A DNA stretch of 64,000 bases. Source: an uncultured Sutterella sp. GTDB taxonomy: Bacteria; Pseudomonadota; Gammaproteobacteria; Burkholderiales; Burkholderiaceae_F. Below are positions 35,272 to 44,228 of the stretch, piece by piece. The stretch is taken from positions 1 to 64,000 of the forward strand of contig UPZS01000004.1 of assembly GCA_900538905.1 (NCBI GenBank). Reading direction: 5' to 3'. Each line of letters begins with the position of its first letter. Position 1 is the stretch's first letter. The notes beneath the pieces were generated by a model. That model saw nothing but the letters and a program-made list of their open reading frames with translations. It did no database searches and was not told the DNA's origin. The translations under genes were made by a program, and so were the position numbers.

Positions 35272-36507
35272 ATGTTCAAGTGGCGATTGACGGCGGCTGT
35301 GGCGGCAAGCTTGCTTTTGTTTGGTTGCAGCACGGCGCCGCAACGGGAAACGCCTGTGTTGCCGGAAACACTTCCGGAAAAAGAACCGGTTCAGCAGCCT
35401 GACGAAGCGCAGGATTTTGTTGCGGGTGACATCCGTCTGCGTCCGGCGCAGTTTGCCGATTTGCCGGCGACAAGAGATGAAGACTGGGAACAGGCACTCA
35501 AAGCATTTCAGGTCTCTTGTACGACCATGCAGCATCACACGCTCTGGAGAGAGGCTTGCCGCAACGTTCAGGGCATGCCCCAAGGACTCGGCCGTGCGTT
35601 TTTCGAGGGCAATTTCGAGATTTGGCAGGTTTTGGCCAAAGATTCGCAAAGAGGAGTGTTTACGGACAAGGGCCTCATGACGGGGTACTTTGAGCCTATT
35701 TTGCGCGCAAGCCGCGTGCGACACGGCATTTACCAGTATCCGATCTACGGCGTTCCTGACGATTTGATCAGCGTTGAGCTTGACTCGATTCATCCGCAAC
35801 TCAAGGGACTGCGTTTAAGAGGAAAACTTCAGGGGCGAAAGCTGGTGCCTTACGACGATCGCAAGGGAATCGTCGCGCGCAAGGATCTGGAGAAGAAACA
35901 CGTGATTTGCTGGGCTGACGATCCGGTGGAGGCGTTTTTCTTGCAGATTCAGGGATCCGGTCGCGTGCTCCTTGATAACGGTTCGTTTATTCGCATCGGC
36001 TACGCCGATCAAAACGGGCACCCCTACAAAAGTTTGGGCGCCTGGCTTATCGAAAACGCGGGACTCACGCGAGAAGAAATGAGTATGCAACGCATAAAGC
36101 AATGGGTACGTGACAATCCGCAGCGCCGGCAAGAGCTTTTGAATGCCAACCCCAATTTCGTGTTTTTTGCCGAACGCGTAGGGTATTCCGACGATCAGGG
36201 ACCGGTGGGAGCACAAGGGGTGCCGCTCACGCCGATGGCTTCCGTGGCGGTTGATCGCCGTTATTGGAAGCTCGGGGTTCCTTTTGTGACGGCCGCAAGC
36301 CAAAGTTTGCCTGCGATGGAATTCGCGCGTCCCGTGATTGCGCAGGATACCGGCGGAGCCATCAAAGGAGTGTTGCGGTTTGACTATTTCTGGGGGCTTG
36401 GAAACGAGGCCGGAAATCGTGCCGGCGGGCAAAAAAGCGACGTGAGCGCCTGGGTGATGGTTCCCAAGGGACAGAGTCCGGCCGCGATTCTCGCGCAAAG
36501 GTTTTGA
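35272..36507 (+). CDS. mltA: Membrane-bound lytic murein transglycosylase A
   Basis: The 411-residue lipoprotein has a signal with lipobox LLLFGC within 22 residues of the start. The 3D/MltA domains contain GLMTGYFEPILRAS, FFLQIQGSGRVLL and IGYADQNGHPYKSLG, and the catalytic aspartate region AQDTGGAIKG...RFDYFWG. It cleaves peptidoglycan with formation of 1,6-anhydro-muropeptides, which feed recycling such as the AmgK-MurU route encoded here. The ATG at 35272 lies 10 bases after AAGGA; an ATG at 35263 is too close to that signal. Confidence 0.93.
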   Translation: MFKWRLTAAVAASLLLFGCSTAPQRETPVLPETLPEKEPVQQPDEAQDFVAGDIRLRPAQFADLPATRDEDWEQALKAFQVSCTTMQHHTLWREACRNVQGMPQGLGRAFFEGNFEIWQVLAKDSQRGVFTDKGLMTGYFEPILRASRVRHGIYQYPIYGVPDDLISVELDSIHPQLKGLRLRGKLQGRKLVPYDDRKGIVARKDLEKKHVICWADDPVEAFFLQIQGSGRVLLDNGSFIRIGYADQNGHPYKSLGAWLIENAGLTREEMSMQRIKQWVRDNPQRRQELLNANPNFVFFAERVGYSDDQGPVGAQGVPLTPMASVAVDRRYWKLGVPFVTAASQSLPAMEFARPVIAQDTGGAIKGVLRFDYFWGLGNEAGNRAGGQKSDVSAWVMVPKGQSPAAILAQRF

Positions 36508-36548
36508 AAACGGCGTCTTTGACCCCATATATGCACGGAAGCGGCCGT

Positions 36549-36554
36549 TATAAT
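36549..36554 (+). promoter_or_regulatory. Candidate -10 box for erpA
   Basis: TATAAT in the 118-base gap before erpA. A TTGACC box exists but is 24 bases away, too far for a standard promoter. Confidence 0.35.
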
Positions 36555-36625
36555 GGCACCACTTTGACACCAAGGTACGGCCAACAATTTGATTTGCCGT
36601 GCCTTTTCGGGAGAAAGATTGAGAT

Positions 36626-37003
36626 ATGACTGAAGAGAACACCCAACTGCAGAATCCCTCTCCGGAAGAAGCACCCGAACCGCTGATTTTTACGGACGCC
36701 TGCGTGGCGAAGGTAAAGGAATTACTCGCCGCCGAGGAAGATCCCAATATGCCTTTGCGCGTCTTCGTGCAGGGCGGTGGTTGCCAGGGCTTCCAGTACG
36801 GTTTCCAGTTCGAGGAAAAAGCCGCGGAAGACGATGAGATCATTGAGCGCGACGGGGTGACTTTCCTTGTGGATTCGCTGTCGATGCAGTATCTGGTTGG
36901 CGCCGAAATTGACTTTAAAGAAGACCTCGAAGGTTCGCAATTCGTGATCCGCAATCCCAATGCGGTGACGTCCTGCTCCTGCGGCTCGTCCTTCTCGGTC
37001 TAA
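36626..37003 (+). CDS. erpA: Iron-sulfur cluster insertion protein ErpA
   Basis: The 125-residue A-type carrier hands Fe-S clusters to apo-proteins. The three conserved cysteines are in [16 protein letters not shown] and the C-terminal SCSCGSSF. The N-terminal 15 residues are an unconserved acidic extension. It stands alone, followed by a good terminator. Confidence 0.94.
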   Translation: MTEENTQLQNPSPEEAPEPLIFTDACVAKVKELLAAEEDPNMPLRVFVQGGGCQGFQYGFQFEEKAAEDDEIIERDGVTFLVDSLSMQYLVGAEIDFKEDLEGSQFVIRNPNAVTSCSCGSSFSV

Positions 37004-37040
37004 ACCTGTTTGCGTCCTAAGGACGCGACGGCCTAACACA

Positions 37041-37070
37041 AAAAAGCTCTCCAATTCGGGAGCTTTTTTT
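37041..37070 (+). terminator. Terminator of erpA
   Basis: AAGCTC (37044-37049) pairs with GAGCTT (37060-37065), followed by a run of T to 37070. Confidence 0.8.
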
Positions 37071-37234
37071 GTTAACTGTTGAGTTTTAGTCCTATCGGCT
37101 CAAAAGTTTGCGTTCAGTTTGCATGTTTCAAAAAGTTATATCTCCTTTCAAGGCGTTGCCGTCTTAGAATAGACAGATCAAAATTCGTAGGTGCTGCGAT
37201 ATATGGAGAGCAGCCCGCTTAAGGAGAGATATTC

Positions 37235-38500
37235 ATGACACTACTGTCCTGGATTGCCGTTGCAGTGATCTTCGTGACCATTTGGGCGTTGATCAAACGT
37301 TGGGAAACGCGTCTGGTGCTGATTGCTGCCGGCCTTTTCCTGTGCATTATCAGTCTTAACCCGATGATGGGTTTGAACCAGTTTGCCAAATCGATGACGA
37401 ACAACTCGCTCATCATGGCAATCTGCGGCTCGATGGGTTTTGCTTTTACGGCGACTTACACTCAGTGCGACCGTTCGCTTGTGCACTATCTGGCCGCACC
37501 GATTCGCGGCATGGGCCTTTTCTTGGTTCCCGTCTCGACGGTGATTACGTTCTTCGTGAACATCGCCATTCCGTCGGCAGCCGGTTGCGCCGCTGCTGTG
37601 GGCTCTACGCTGATTCCGCTGATGTTGCGTGCGGGCATTAAGCCGGCTGCCGCCGCCGCTGCCGTGCTGGCCGGTACGATCGGCTCCTACCTCTCGCCGG
37701 GTACCTCGCACAACCCGTTCGTCGCTAAGATGGCCGGCATGGACGTGATGGAATTCATCGGCACGCACACCTACTACTCGCTGATGTGCGGCGCCATTCT
37801 GGTGGTAGGCACGGCCGTAGTCTGTTTCTTGATGGGCGACGGCAAGGGCGATACGAACGCCCAGGTTGACGAAACCAAGATCAAGAACGAAGACTTCACG
37901 CCGAATCCTCTCAAGGCTCTCGTGCCGCTCGTTCCGATCACGATTCTGGTCGTCGGCAATATGTGGGTTCCCGCCATCAAGATGGGCGTGGCTCAGGCTA
38001 TGTTGATCGGTGCCATCTGCGCCCTGGTTGTTTCTCTGAGCAATCCGCAGGAATTCTCAAAGAAGTTCTTTGACGGCATGGGTAAGGGTTATGCAGACGT
38101 GCTCGGCATCATCATCGCCGCCGGTGTCTTTGCCGCCGGCCTGCGTGCTACGGGTTTGATTGATGCTTGCGTCGACGCTCTGAAGGACTCCAACGACATC
38201 GCTCGCTGGGGCGGCTCTCTTGGTCCCTGGATCATGGGTGTGATCACGGGGTCGGGTGACGCTGCAACGCTGGCCTTCAACGAAACGGTGACGCCGCATG
38301 CCAAGGACTTCGGCATGACCATCGAAGGTCTGGGCGGTCTGGCCTTCCTGACCGGCGCTCTCGGCCGTACGATGTCGCCTCTGGCCGGCGTGACGATTCT
38401 CGTCTCGGGTATTGCTATGGTCAACCCGATCGACGTGATCAAGCGCACTGCTATCCCCTGCATCATCGCCGTCTTTGCTTGCGCCTTCTTGATGGTTTAA
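37235..38500 (+). CDS. dcuC: Anaerobic C4-dicarboxylate carrier, DcuC family
   Basis: The 421-residue inner-membrane protein has about ten to twelve transmembrane segments and resembles DcuC, which takes up or exchanges fumarate, malate and succinate under anaerobic conditions. GTIGSYLSPGTSHNPFVAKM and TGSGDAATLAFNETVTPHA are re-entrant-type polar segments expected for substrate contact. Codon use is strongly biased (AAG, GGC, CTG), suggesting high expression. A strong Shine-Dalgarno AAGGAGAG precedes the ATG. It probably supplies fumarate or malate for the malic enzyme and the fumarate-reductase-like system in this window. Confidence 0.85.
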   Translation: MTLLSWIAVAVIFVTIWALIKRWETRLVLIAAGLFLCIISLNPMMGLNQFAKSMTNNSLIMAICGSMGFAFTATYTQCDRSLVHYLAAPIRGMGLFLVPVSTVITFFVNIAIPSAAGCAAAVGSTLIPLMLRAGIKPAAAAAAVLAGTIGSYLSPGTSHNPFVAKMAGMDVMEFIGTHTYYSLMCGAILVVGTAVVCFLMGDGKGDTNAQVDETKIKNEDFTPNPLKALVPLVPITILVVGNMWVPAIKMGVAQAMLIGAICALVVSLSNPQEFSKKFFDGMGKGYADVLGIIIAAGVFAAGLRATGLIDACVDALKDSNDIARWGGSLGPWIMGVITGSGDAATLAFNETVTPHAKDFGMTIEGLGGLAFLTGALGRTMSPLAGVTILVSGIAMVNPIDVIKRTAIPCIIAVFACAFLMV

Positions 38501-38557
38501 GAGCAAGGACTGTAGCCGCTGCGAGACTCCGTAAAGTTCTCGCGGCAGGCTTGATGG

Positions 38558-38609
38558 AAACCGGACCGGCAAACGATGGATGTCAATCTTTTGTTTGCGT
38601 CCGGTTTTT
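38558..38609 (+). terminator. Terminator of dcuC
   Basis: AAACCGGAC (38558-38566) pairs with GTCCGGTTT (38599-38607), extended inward by GCAAAC/GTTTGC, and is followed by T to 38609. Confidence 0.8.
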
Positions 38610-38641
38610 GTTTGGCCGAAGCATACGCAAGGAAAGCTGAT

Positions 38642-39301
38642 ATGGAACGACACGAGCCAGAGGCTGAAAAACCATTCTCGTCACGGAGTGTGGTTGATTT
38701 GTCGCATGTTGTCGATAACGGCACAAAGCCTTATCCCGGCGACCCGGCACCGCGCCTGGATACGGCGGCTGACATCACGCACGACAGCTGTTGTGTGACA
38801 AGAATTTCCTTGGCTACTCATACGGGGACGCACGTTGATGCTGAGGCACACGTTATTCACGGCGGCAAACGTCTTGGAGACTATCCGTTGACGGCTTTCT
38901 CAGGTTTGGCCCGAGTAGCGGATCTGCGTGGCTTGAGCGTGGTTGATGCACCGGCTCTCGACAGCATCGAGTCCTGCGACTGGCTGTTGCTCTGTACCGG
39001 CCAGAGCGAGAAGTGGGGCAGCGAAGAGTATTTCGGGACGGAACCGCTTTTTACCGAAGCCTTCGTCAAGACGGCAGCAAGGATTGCGCGTAAAGGCATC
39101 GGACTTGACTGCTCAGGTCTTGATCGAGAAGGCGTGGCATTGCATCGGCTGTGGTTTTCGAGCGGCGGCGGGCTGATGGTGGAAAATCTCACCGACTTGG
39201 AAATGTTGCTTTCCGAATCCCGAATCCTTTTTGCGGCCTATCCTTTGAAGCTTGCCGCCGGTGACGGCGCTCCGGTGCGTGCTGTTGCGGTGCTCGTCTA
39301 A
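38642..39301 (+). CDS. Cyclase-family metal hydrolase (kynurenine formamidase-like)
   Basis: The 219-residue protein belongs to the cyclase/KynB family. The zinc motif is HTGTHVDAEAHV (H-x-GTH-x-D-x3-H), and VDLSHVVDNGTKPYPGDPAP is the usual opening. Members hydrolyse N-formylkynurenine or other amides; no tryptophan-degradation gene is nearby, so the substrate is open. The ATG at 38642 has AAGGAAAG upstream; the longer frame begins inside the dcuC terminator and is rejected. Confidence 0.85.
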   Translation: MERHEPEAEKPFSSRSVVDLSHVVDNGTKPYPGDPAPRLDTAADITHDSCCVTRISLATHTGTHVDAEAHVIHGGKRLGDYPLTAFSGLARVADLRGLSVVDAPALDSIESCDWLLLCTGQSEKWGSEEYFGTEPLFTEAFVKTAARIARKGIGLDCSGLDREGVALHRLWFSSGGGLMVENLTDLEMLLSESRILFAAYPLKLAAGDGAPVRAVAVLV

Positions 39302-39337
39302 AGAAAGGCCCGCACTTTCAAATGAAAGACGCGGGCC
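39302..39337 (-). terminator. Terminator of metG
   Basis: GGCCCGC (39307-39313) pairs with GCGGGCC (39331-39337). On the minus strand CTTTCTTT follows the stem. It lies between convergent genes. Confidence 0.65.
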
Positions 39338-39361
39338 GAAACAGACCGGTAGAACTGCGGT

Positions 39362-41491
39362 TTAGCGCAGACGCATGCCGGGCTGGGCGCCTTCAAACGG
39401 TGTGATCAGATAGACGCCGGCGCCCTTGTCGGACTGGTAGCTTGCGGCAAGAACCATGCCTTCGCTCAGACCGAAGCGCATCTTGCGCGGGGCGAGGTTG
39501 GCGATCATCACAATGAGTTTGCCTACGAGTTCTTCCGGCTTGTAGTAGGCCTTGAGGCCGGCAAAAACCTGGCGATTGCGGCCGTCGCCGATGTCGAGCT
39601 CGAGACGGATGAGCTTGTCGGCGCCTTCGACATGATCGGCCTTGACGACACGCGCTACGCGCAGATCAATCTTGGCAAAATCGTCGATGGTGCAGATGTC
39701 GGCCACTGCTTCCACTTCGGGTGTATTGACGGCGGTTGCCTCAATGGGCTTGGCTTCGACGGCAGGCTTTGCTTCAGCCTTTTTCGCAGGTTTCTGTACC
39801 TTGGCTTCGGCTTTGTCGGGATCGGGCAGCAGTACGTCGAGTTGCTTTTCGCGATCCACGCGTCCCATCAGATGTTCGAACTTCGAGATCGGACGTTCGC
39901 TTGAAAGCGTCTGATTGACACTGTTCCATTGCATGGAGCCGCAGTTGAGGAACTTCTCGACGCGTTCAGCTGTTGCCGGCAGCACGGGCTTGAGGTAGAG
40001 CGTAAGCAAGCGGAAGCCTTCGAGCGCAACGGACGCAACGTACTGAAGCTTGTCGGCGGTTTCCGGATTCTTGGCAAGTTCCCAGGGTTTTTCGCGATCG
40101 ACGTATTCGTTGATGACGTCGGCGAGTTCCATCACACGACGCATGGCGCGAGCGTATTCGCGGTTTTCGTAATCGTTGCGGATGTCCTCGGCCGCAGCGC
40201 GAATACCCGTGAGGATTTCGTCATTCATTGCGGCATCGGACACGCGGCCTTCAAAGCGCTTGAAGATGAAGCCGGCGGCGCGGCTGGCGATGTTGACGTA
40301 CTTGCCGATCAGGTCGGAGTTGACGCGGGCCTGGAAGTCGCCCTTGGTGAAGTCGACGTCTTCGACGCGGCTGTTGAGCTTGGCGGCGAGGTAGTAGCGC
40401 ATCCATTCGGCGTTCATGCCGAGGCCCAGGTAGTCCATCGGGCTGATGCCGGTGCCTCGCGACTTGCTCATCTTCTGACCGTTGACGGTCATAAAGCCGT
40501 GCACATTGACGTGATCGGGAACACGGTAGGGGGTGCCTGCAAAGTGCAGCATGGCCGGCCAGAAGAGCGTGTGGAAGTAGATGATGTCCTTGCCGATGAA
40601 GTGAATCTGTTCGGTGTCCGGACGCGACAGTTCCTGCACGAAATCGAGTCCCTTCTTGGCGCAATAGGCTTTGAAGCTGGCCAGGTAGCCGATCGGCGCA
40701 TCAAGCCAAACGTAGAAGTACTTGCCGGGTGCATCCGGGATTTCAATGCCGAAATAGGGGGCATCGCGAGAAATGTCCCAGTCGGCAAGATTGCCGTCGA
40801 GCCATTCGTTGTCTTTGGCAAGAACTTCAGCTTGCACGCGGGGTTTGCCGTCGGCGCCATTTCCCATCGTCCAGTCTTTGAGGAAGGCCTGTGCACGCGG
40901 ATCCGACAAGCGGAAGAAGTAGTGCGTGGAGGTCTTCAGAACCGGCACGGAACCCGAGATGGCGCTGTAGGGATCAATCAGGTCAGTTGGCGAATACACC
41001 GAGCTGCACTTTTCGCACGAGTCGCCGTACTGATCAGGCGCGCCGCACTTCGGGCAGGTGCCCTTGATGAAGCGGTCGGCGAGGAACATGCCGACTTCTT
41101 CGTCGTAGAACTGCTCAATATCGGTGGTGTAGATGAGACCGGCATCCTTCAGACGGCGATAGATGTCTTGCGAGAGTTCGGTGTTTTCAGGACTTTCGGT
41201 GCAGTGCCAGTGATCAAAGTTGATGTAGAAGTTGTCGAGATACTGCTGGCGACCGGCAGAGATCTTGGCGACAAATTCCTGCGGCGTAACGCCCTGTTTG
41301 CTCGCCGCAATCATGATCGGAGCACCGTGAGCGTCGTCAGCGCATACAAAATGCACGTTGTTGCCGCACATTCGCTCATGGCGCACCCAGATGTCGGCCT
41401 GGATGTATTCCAGAATATGGCCGAAATGGAAGGCGCCGTTTGCATAGGGCAAAGCGGTGGTCACGAAAATATTGCGCTTGGCGTTGCTCAT
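39362..41491 (-). CDS. metG: Methionyl-tRNA synthetase
   Basis: The 709-residue class I synthetase has HFGH near residue 17 as its HIGH motif, a zinc knuckle [17 protein letters not shown], and KMSKS as KMSKSRGTG. The anticodon-binding helical domain is followed by a charged Ala/Lys/Pro/Glu-rich linker and a C-terminal EMAP/Trbp111-like tRNA-binding domain ([20 protein letters not shown]). In many proteobacteria metG is directly divergent from mrp; here rtcB lies between them. Confidence 0.98.
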   Translation of the reverse strand: MSNAKRNIFVTTALPYANGAFHFGHILEYIQADIWVRHERMCGNNVHFVCADDAHGAPIMIAASKQGVTPQEFVAKISAGRQQYLDNFYINFDHWHCTESPENTELSQDIYRRLKDAGLIYTTDIEQFYDEEVGMFLADRFIKGTCPKCGAPDQYGDSCEKCSSVYSPTDLIDPYSAISGSVPVLKTSTHYFFRLSDPRAQAFLKDWTMGNGADGKPRVQAEVLAKDNEWLDGNLADWDISRDAPYFGIEIPDAPGKYFYVWLDAPIGYLASFKAYCAKKGLDFVQELSRPDTEQIHFIGKDIIYFHTLFWPAMLHFAGTPYRVPDHVNVHGFMTVNGQKMSKSRGTGISPMDYLGLGMNAEWMRYYLAAKLNSRVEDVDFTKGDFQARVNSDLIGKYVNIASRAAGFIFKRFEGRVSDAAMNDEILTGIRAAAEDIRNDYENREYARAMRRVMELADVINEYVDREKPWELAKNPETADKLQYVASVALEGFRLLTLYLKPVLPATAERVEKFLNCGSMQWNSVNQTLSSERPISKFEHLMGRVDREKQLDVLLPDPDKAEAKVQKPAKKAEAKPAVEAKPIEATAVNTPEVEAVADICTIDDFAKIDLRVARVVKADHVEGADKLIRLELDIGDGRNRQVFAGLKAYYKPEELVGKLIVMIANLAPRKMRFGLSEGMVLAASYQSDKGAGVYLITPFEGAQPGMRLR

Positions 41492-41699
41492 TGTTTATCA
41501 GAAAAATCGGTTAAAAAAGAAGGCCGCGAACGTAGGGAGTCGCGGTGCAATCCAACATTCTACTGCGCTAGACGGTGCGCCGAAAAGAGAGGACAAAAGC
41601 ACAGCGAAGAGACCTGTGTTCGCCTGCGTCATTCGTTGACGCATCATCCTGTAGGCTGACCTGTGCGGACGACCCAACAAAAGAAAAAAGAGAAGAAAA

Positions 41700-42893
41700 A
41701 TGCCAATCAAGCAGATCATTAAATCGTCGCGCGTTCCTGTCAAGATATGGACAAATGATGTCGACGAAGGTTCTATCAGACAGCTCAAGAATGTGGCTGA
41801 CCTGCCGTTTGTGTTTCACCACGTGGCCGCTATGCCCGATGTTCATGTCGGCATGGGTGCGACCATCGGAAGCGTCATTGCGACCAAAGGTGCCGTGATT
41901 CCGGCTGCCGTCGGCGTGGACATCGGCTGCGGCATGGCCGCCGTCAAACTCAATCTCGAGCGAAACGAACTCACAGAAAAACAGCTTGTCGCCGCATTTC
42001 AGGCGATTTTGCGTCGCACGCCGGTGGGCCTGACACAGCACAGAGAGAAGAACTGCCGCACGGAAATGTGCCTGCCGTTTGCCGATGAGATGGCAGACGT
42101 CGAAGCCAAAAATCCCGGCATTCTCGATCCGATGCAAAACATGAACTGGCGGCTTCAGATGGGAACACTCGGCTCGGGCAATCACTTCATTGAGCTTGAA
42201 GTCGACCAAGAAGACGGCGTATGGGTGATGCTGCACTCGGGTTCTCGCGGTGCCGGCAACGTTATGGCGTCGCGTTTTATCAAGGAAGCAAAGACGCTCA
42301 CGGCAGCCAAAGGCATCGAACTTGTTGATGGCGCGCTTTCTTACTTTGAGGAAGGCGAAGAGGCGTTTGACCGCTACATGCAGGCTGTGAAGTGGGCTCA
42401 GAACTATGCACGCGCCAACCGCCGCACGATGGTCGACGACGTCATTAAATCGCTTGAAGACGTCTGGCCGCATGTCGAGCCTGTCGGAGAACTGATTGAC
42501 TGCCACCACAACTACGTCGAAAAGGAAACGCACTTCGGAGAAGAGGTTTACGTTACGCGCAAGGGCGCCATTCGTGCTGGTATCGGCGAACTCGGTCTCG
42601 TGCCCGGCAGCATGGGCGACGCGTCTTACTTGGTCGAAGGACTGGGCAATGAGGAGTCATTCATGAGCTCCGCGCACGGTGCGGGACGCCGCTACGGCAG
42701 ACAGGATGCCAAGAGACGCTTCACGGTTGAAGATCTCAAGGTGCAGACCGAAGGCATCGTGTGCCGCAAGGACGTCGGAGTGCTTGATGAAATTCCGGCA
42801 GCCTACAAGCGCATCGACTCCGTGATGGAAAACCAAAACGATCTAGTGCGCGTGATCCACAAGTTCCGTCAGGTGTTGTGCGTCAAAGGTTGA
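41700..42893 (+). CDS. rtcB: RNA ligase RtcB
   Basis: The 397-residue GTP- and Mn-dependent ligase joins RNA 3'-phosphate or 2',3'-cyclic phosphate ends to 5'-OH ends, in RNA repair. Signatures: MPDVHVGMGATIG, VGVDIGCGMAAVKL, LGSGNHFIELE, VMLHSGSRGAGN and FMSSAHGAGRR, which holds the histidine that takes GMP. Length is typical of the shorter bacterial RtcB group. There is no rtcA, rtcR or archease beside it. It sits alone between metG and mrp. Confidence 0.95.
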   Translation: MPIKQIIKSSRVPVKIWTNDVDEGSIRQLKNVADLPFVFHHVAAMPDVHVGMGATIGSVIATKGAVIPAAVGVDIGCGMAAVKLNLERNELTEKQLVAAFQAILRRTPVGLTQHREKNCRTEMCLPFADEMADVEAKNPGILDPMQNMNWRLQMGTLGSGNHFIELEVDQEDGVWVMLHSGSRGAGNVMASRFIKEAKTLTAAKGIELVDGALSYFEEGEEAFDRYMQAVKWAQNYARANRRTMVDDVIKSLEDVWPHVEPVGELIDCHHNYVEKETHFGEEVYVTRKGAIRAGIGELGLVPGSMGDASYLVEGLGNEESFMSSAHGAGRRYGRQDAKRRFTVEDLKVQTEGIVCRKDVGVLDEIPAAYKRIDSVMENQNDLVRVIHKFRQVLCVKG

Positions 42894-42925
42894 TACGTTG
42901 TCTCCAAAAGTGATTTGGGCAAATG

Positions 42926-42949
42926 TCCGACTAGATCGCTCGGATTTTT
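42926..42949 (+). terminator. Possible terminator of rtcB
   Basis: TCCGA pairs with TCGGA, followed by five T, 33 bases after the stop. The stem is short. Confidence 0.45.
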
Positions 42950-43063
42950 CCTTGTAAACTCCAACTTCGTGTGCAGGTGCGGCCCGTGCCTGCGCATTGT
43001 TTGCACAACCGGTAGCGGAGTCCCAAAGCTCTTGCCACCATTATTTAGAAAGAAAACCATCCC

Positions 43064-44146
43064 ATGCTGACCAAAGAACAAGTGCAGGAGATTGCGGGTG
43101 CCGTACTTGACCCGGTGCTCAATCTGCCGCTTTCGGAATTTAAGGCCATCAAGAATGTCGTCGTCGACGGCGACGCCGTTGCCGTGACCGTGTGCCCCGG
43201 CTACCCCGTCAAGAGCGTGGCCGAGGAATTGGCTTCCCGCGTCAAGACGGCGCTCACGCAGGCCGGAGCGGCCTCTGCTCTTGTGACAGTTTCGGGTGAC
43301 ATTATCGCTCACCGTGTGCAGCGCACACTCAAGACGATGGCAGGCGTCAAGAACATCATCGCTATCAGCTCCGGCAAGGGTGGCGTGGGCAAGTCCACGG
43401 TGTCGGCTAACTTTGCTTTGGCGCTGGCTGCCGAAGGCGCCCGCGTGGGCATGCTCGATGCGGATATTTACGGACCTTCGCAGCCCACGATGCTCGGTGC
43501 CAAGGGGCAACCGACGAGCCGCGACGGCGTCAATATGGATCCGATCGAAAGCCTGGGTCTTCAGATCAATTCCGTGGGCTTCATGATTGATCCGGAAGAG
43601 CCGATGATCTGGCGCGGTCCGCTGGTCGCGCAGGCGCTCACCCAGCTTCTCAATCAGACTGCATGGGATAACCTCGACTACCTCGTGATCGACATGCCAC
43701 CGGGAACGGGCGATGTGCAGCTTACGCTGTCGCAGTCCGTGCCGGTTACGGGTGCTGTCGTGGTGACGACGCCGCAGGACATTGCTTTGCTGGACGCCAA
43801 GAAGGGCCTTCGTATGTTTGAAAAGGTCTCGGTGCCTGTGCTTGGCATTGTGGAAAACATGGCCCTCTTCCGCTGCCCCAAGTGCGGTCATCTCGAACAC
43901 ATCTTCGGCGAAGGCGGTGCCAAGCGAATGAGCGAACAGTACAAGGTTCCTGTTCTGGGCCAGCTGCCGCTTGATTCGCGCATCCGCGAACAGGCCGACT
44001 CGGGGTTGCCCACCGTGGCGGCCGATCCCGAAGGCGAAATCGCTTCGATTTATCGTCAGATCGCCTTGCGTGCGGCCGCTTACGTGGCGCGTACTGCCAA
44101 AGACATGAGTCAGGTGATGCCTTCGGTGAAGGTGGTTAACGACTAA
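43064..44146 (+). CDS. mrp: Iron-sulfur cluster carrier protein Mrp (ApbC)
   Basis: The 360-residue P-loop protein carries an N-terminal MIP18/DUF59-like domain (1-85) and the ATPase domain with deviant Walker A SSGKGGVGKSTVSANFALAL. DADIYGPSQPTMLG and DYLVIDMPPGTGDVQLTL follow. The cluster-binding C-x-x-C is CPKC. It transfers Fe-S clusters to targets. Confidence 0.96.
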   Translation: MLTKEQVQEIAGAVLDPVLNLPLSEFKAIKNVVVDGDAVAVTVCPGYPVKSVAEELASRVKTALTQAGAASALVTVSGDIIAHRVQRTLKTMAGVKNIIAISSGKGGVGKSTVSANFALALAAEGARVGMLDADIYGPSQPTMLGAKGQPTSRDGVNMDPIESLGLQINSVGFMIDPEEPMIWRGPLVAQALTQLLNQTAWDNLDYLVIDMPPGTGDVQLTLSQSVPVTGAVVVTTPQDIALLDAKKGLRMFEKVSVPVLGIVENMALFRCPKCGHLEHIFGEGGAKRMSEQYKVPVLGQLPLDSRIREQADSGLPTVAADPEGEIASIYRQIALRAAAYVARTAKDMSQVMPSVKVVND

Positions 44147-44155
44147 AAACACGAA

Positions 44156-44187
44156 GCCCCGGGCACATGGCCGGGGCAAGCGTTTTT
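44156..44187 (+). terminator. Terminator of mrp
   Basis: GCCCCGG (44156-44162) pairs with CCGGGGC (44171-44177); five T follow after AAGCG. Confidence 0.6.
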
Positions 44188-44193
44188 GAAAGG

Positions 44194-44228
44194 CGGGAAA
44201 AGTTGGAGACAGCTTTTCCCGTTTAATT
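44194..44228. terminator. Terminator between convergent mrp and recN
   Basis: CGGGAAAAG (44194-44202) pairs with CTTTTCCCG (44213-44221), followed on the plus strand by TTTAATTTTT. It abuts the recN stop and could serve both strands. Confidence 0.6.

Noticed and set aside
39929..41659. 576-aa plus-strand ORF opposite metG; likewise 20795-22495 opposite purH, 53868-55481 opposite the flavoprotein and 15248-16228 opposite lptD
   Set aside because: They lie antisense to confidently identified genes with high third-position GC, show no recognisable domain, and have no ribosome site.
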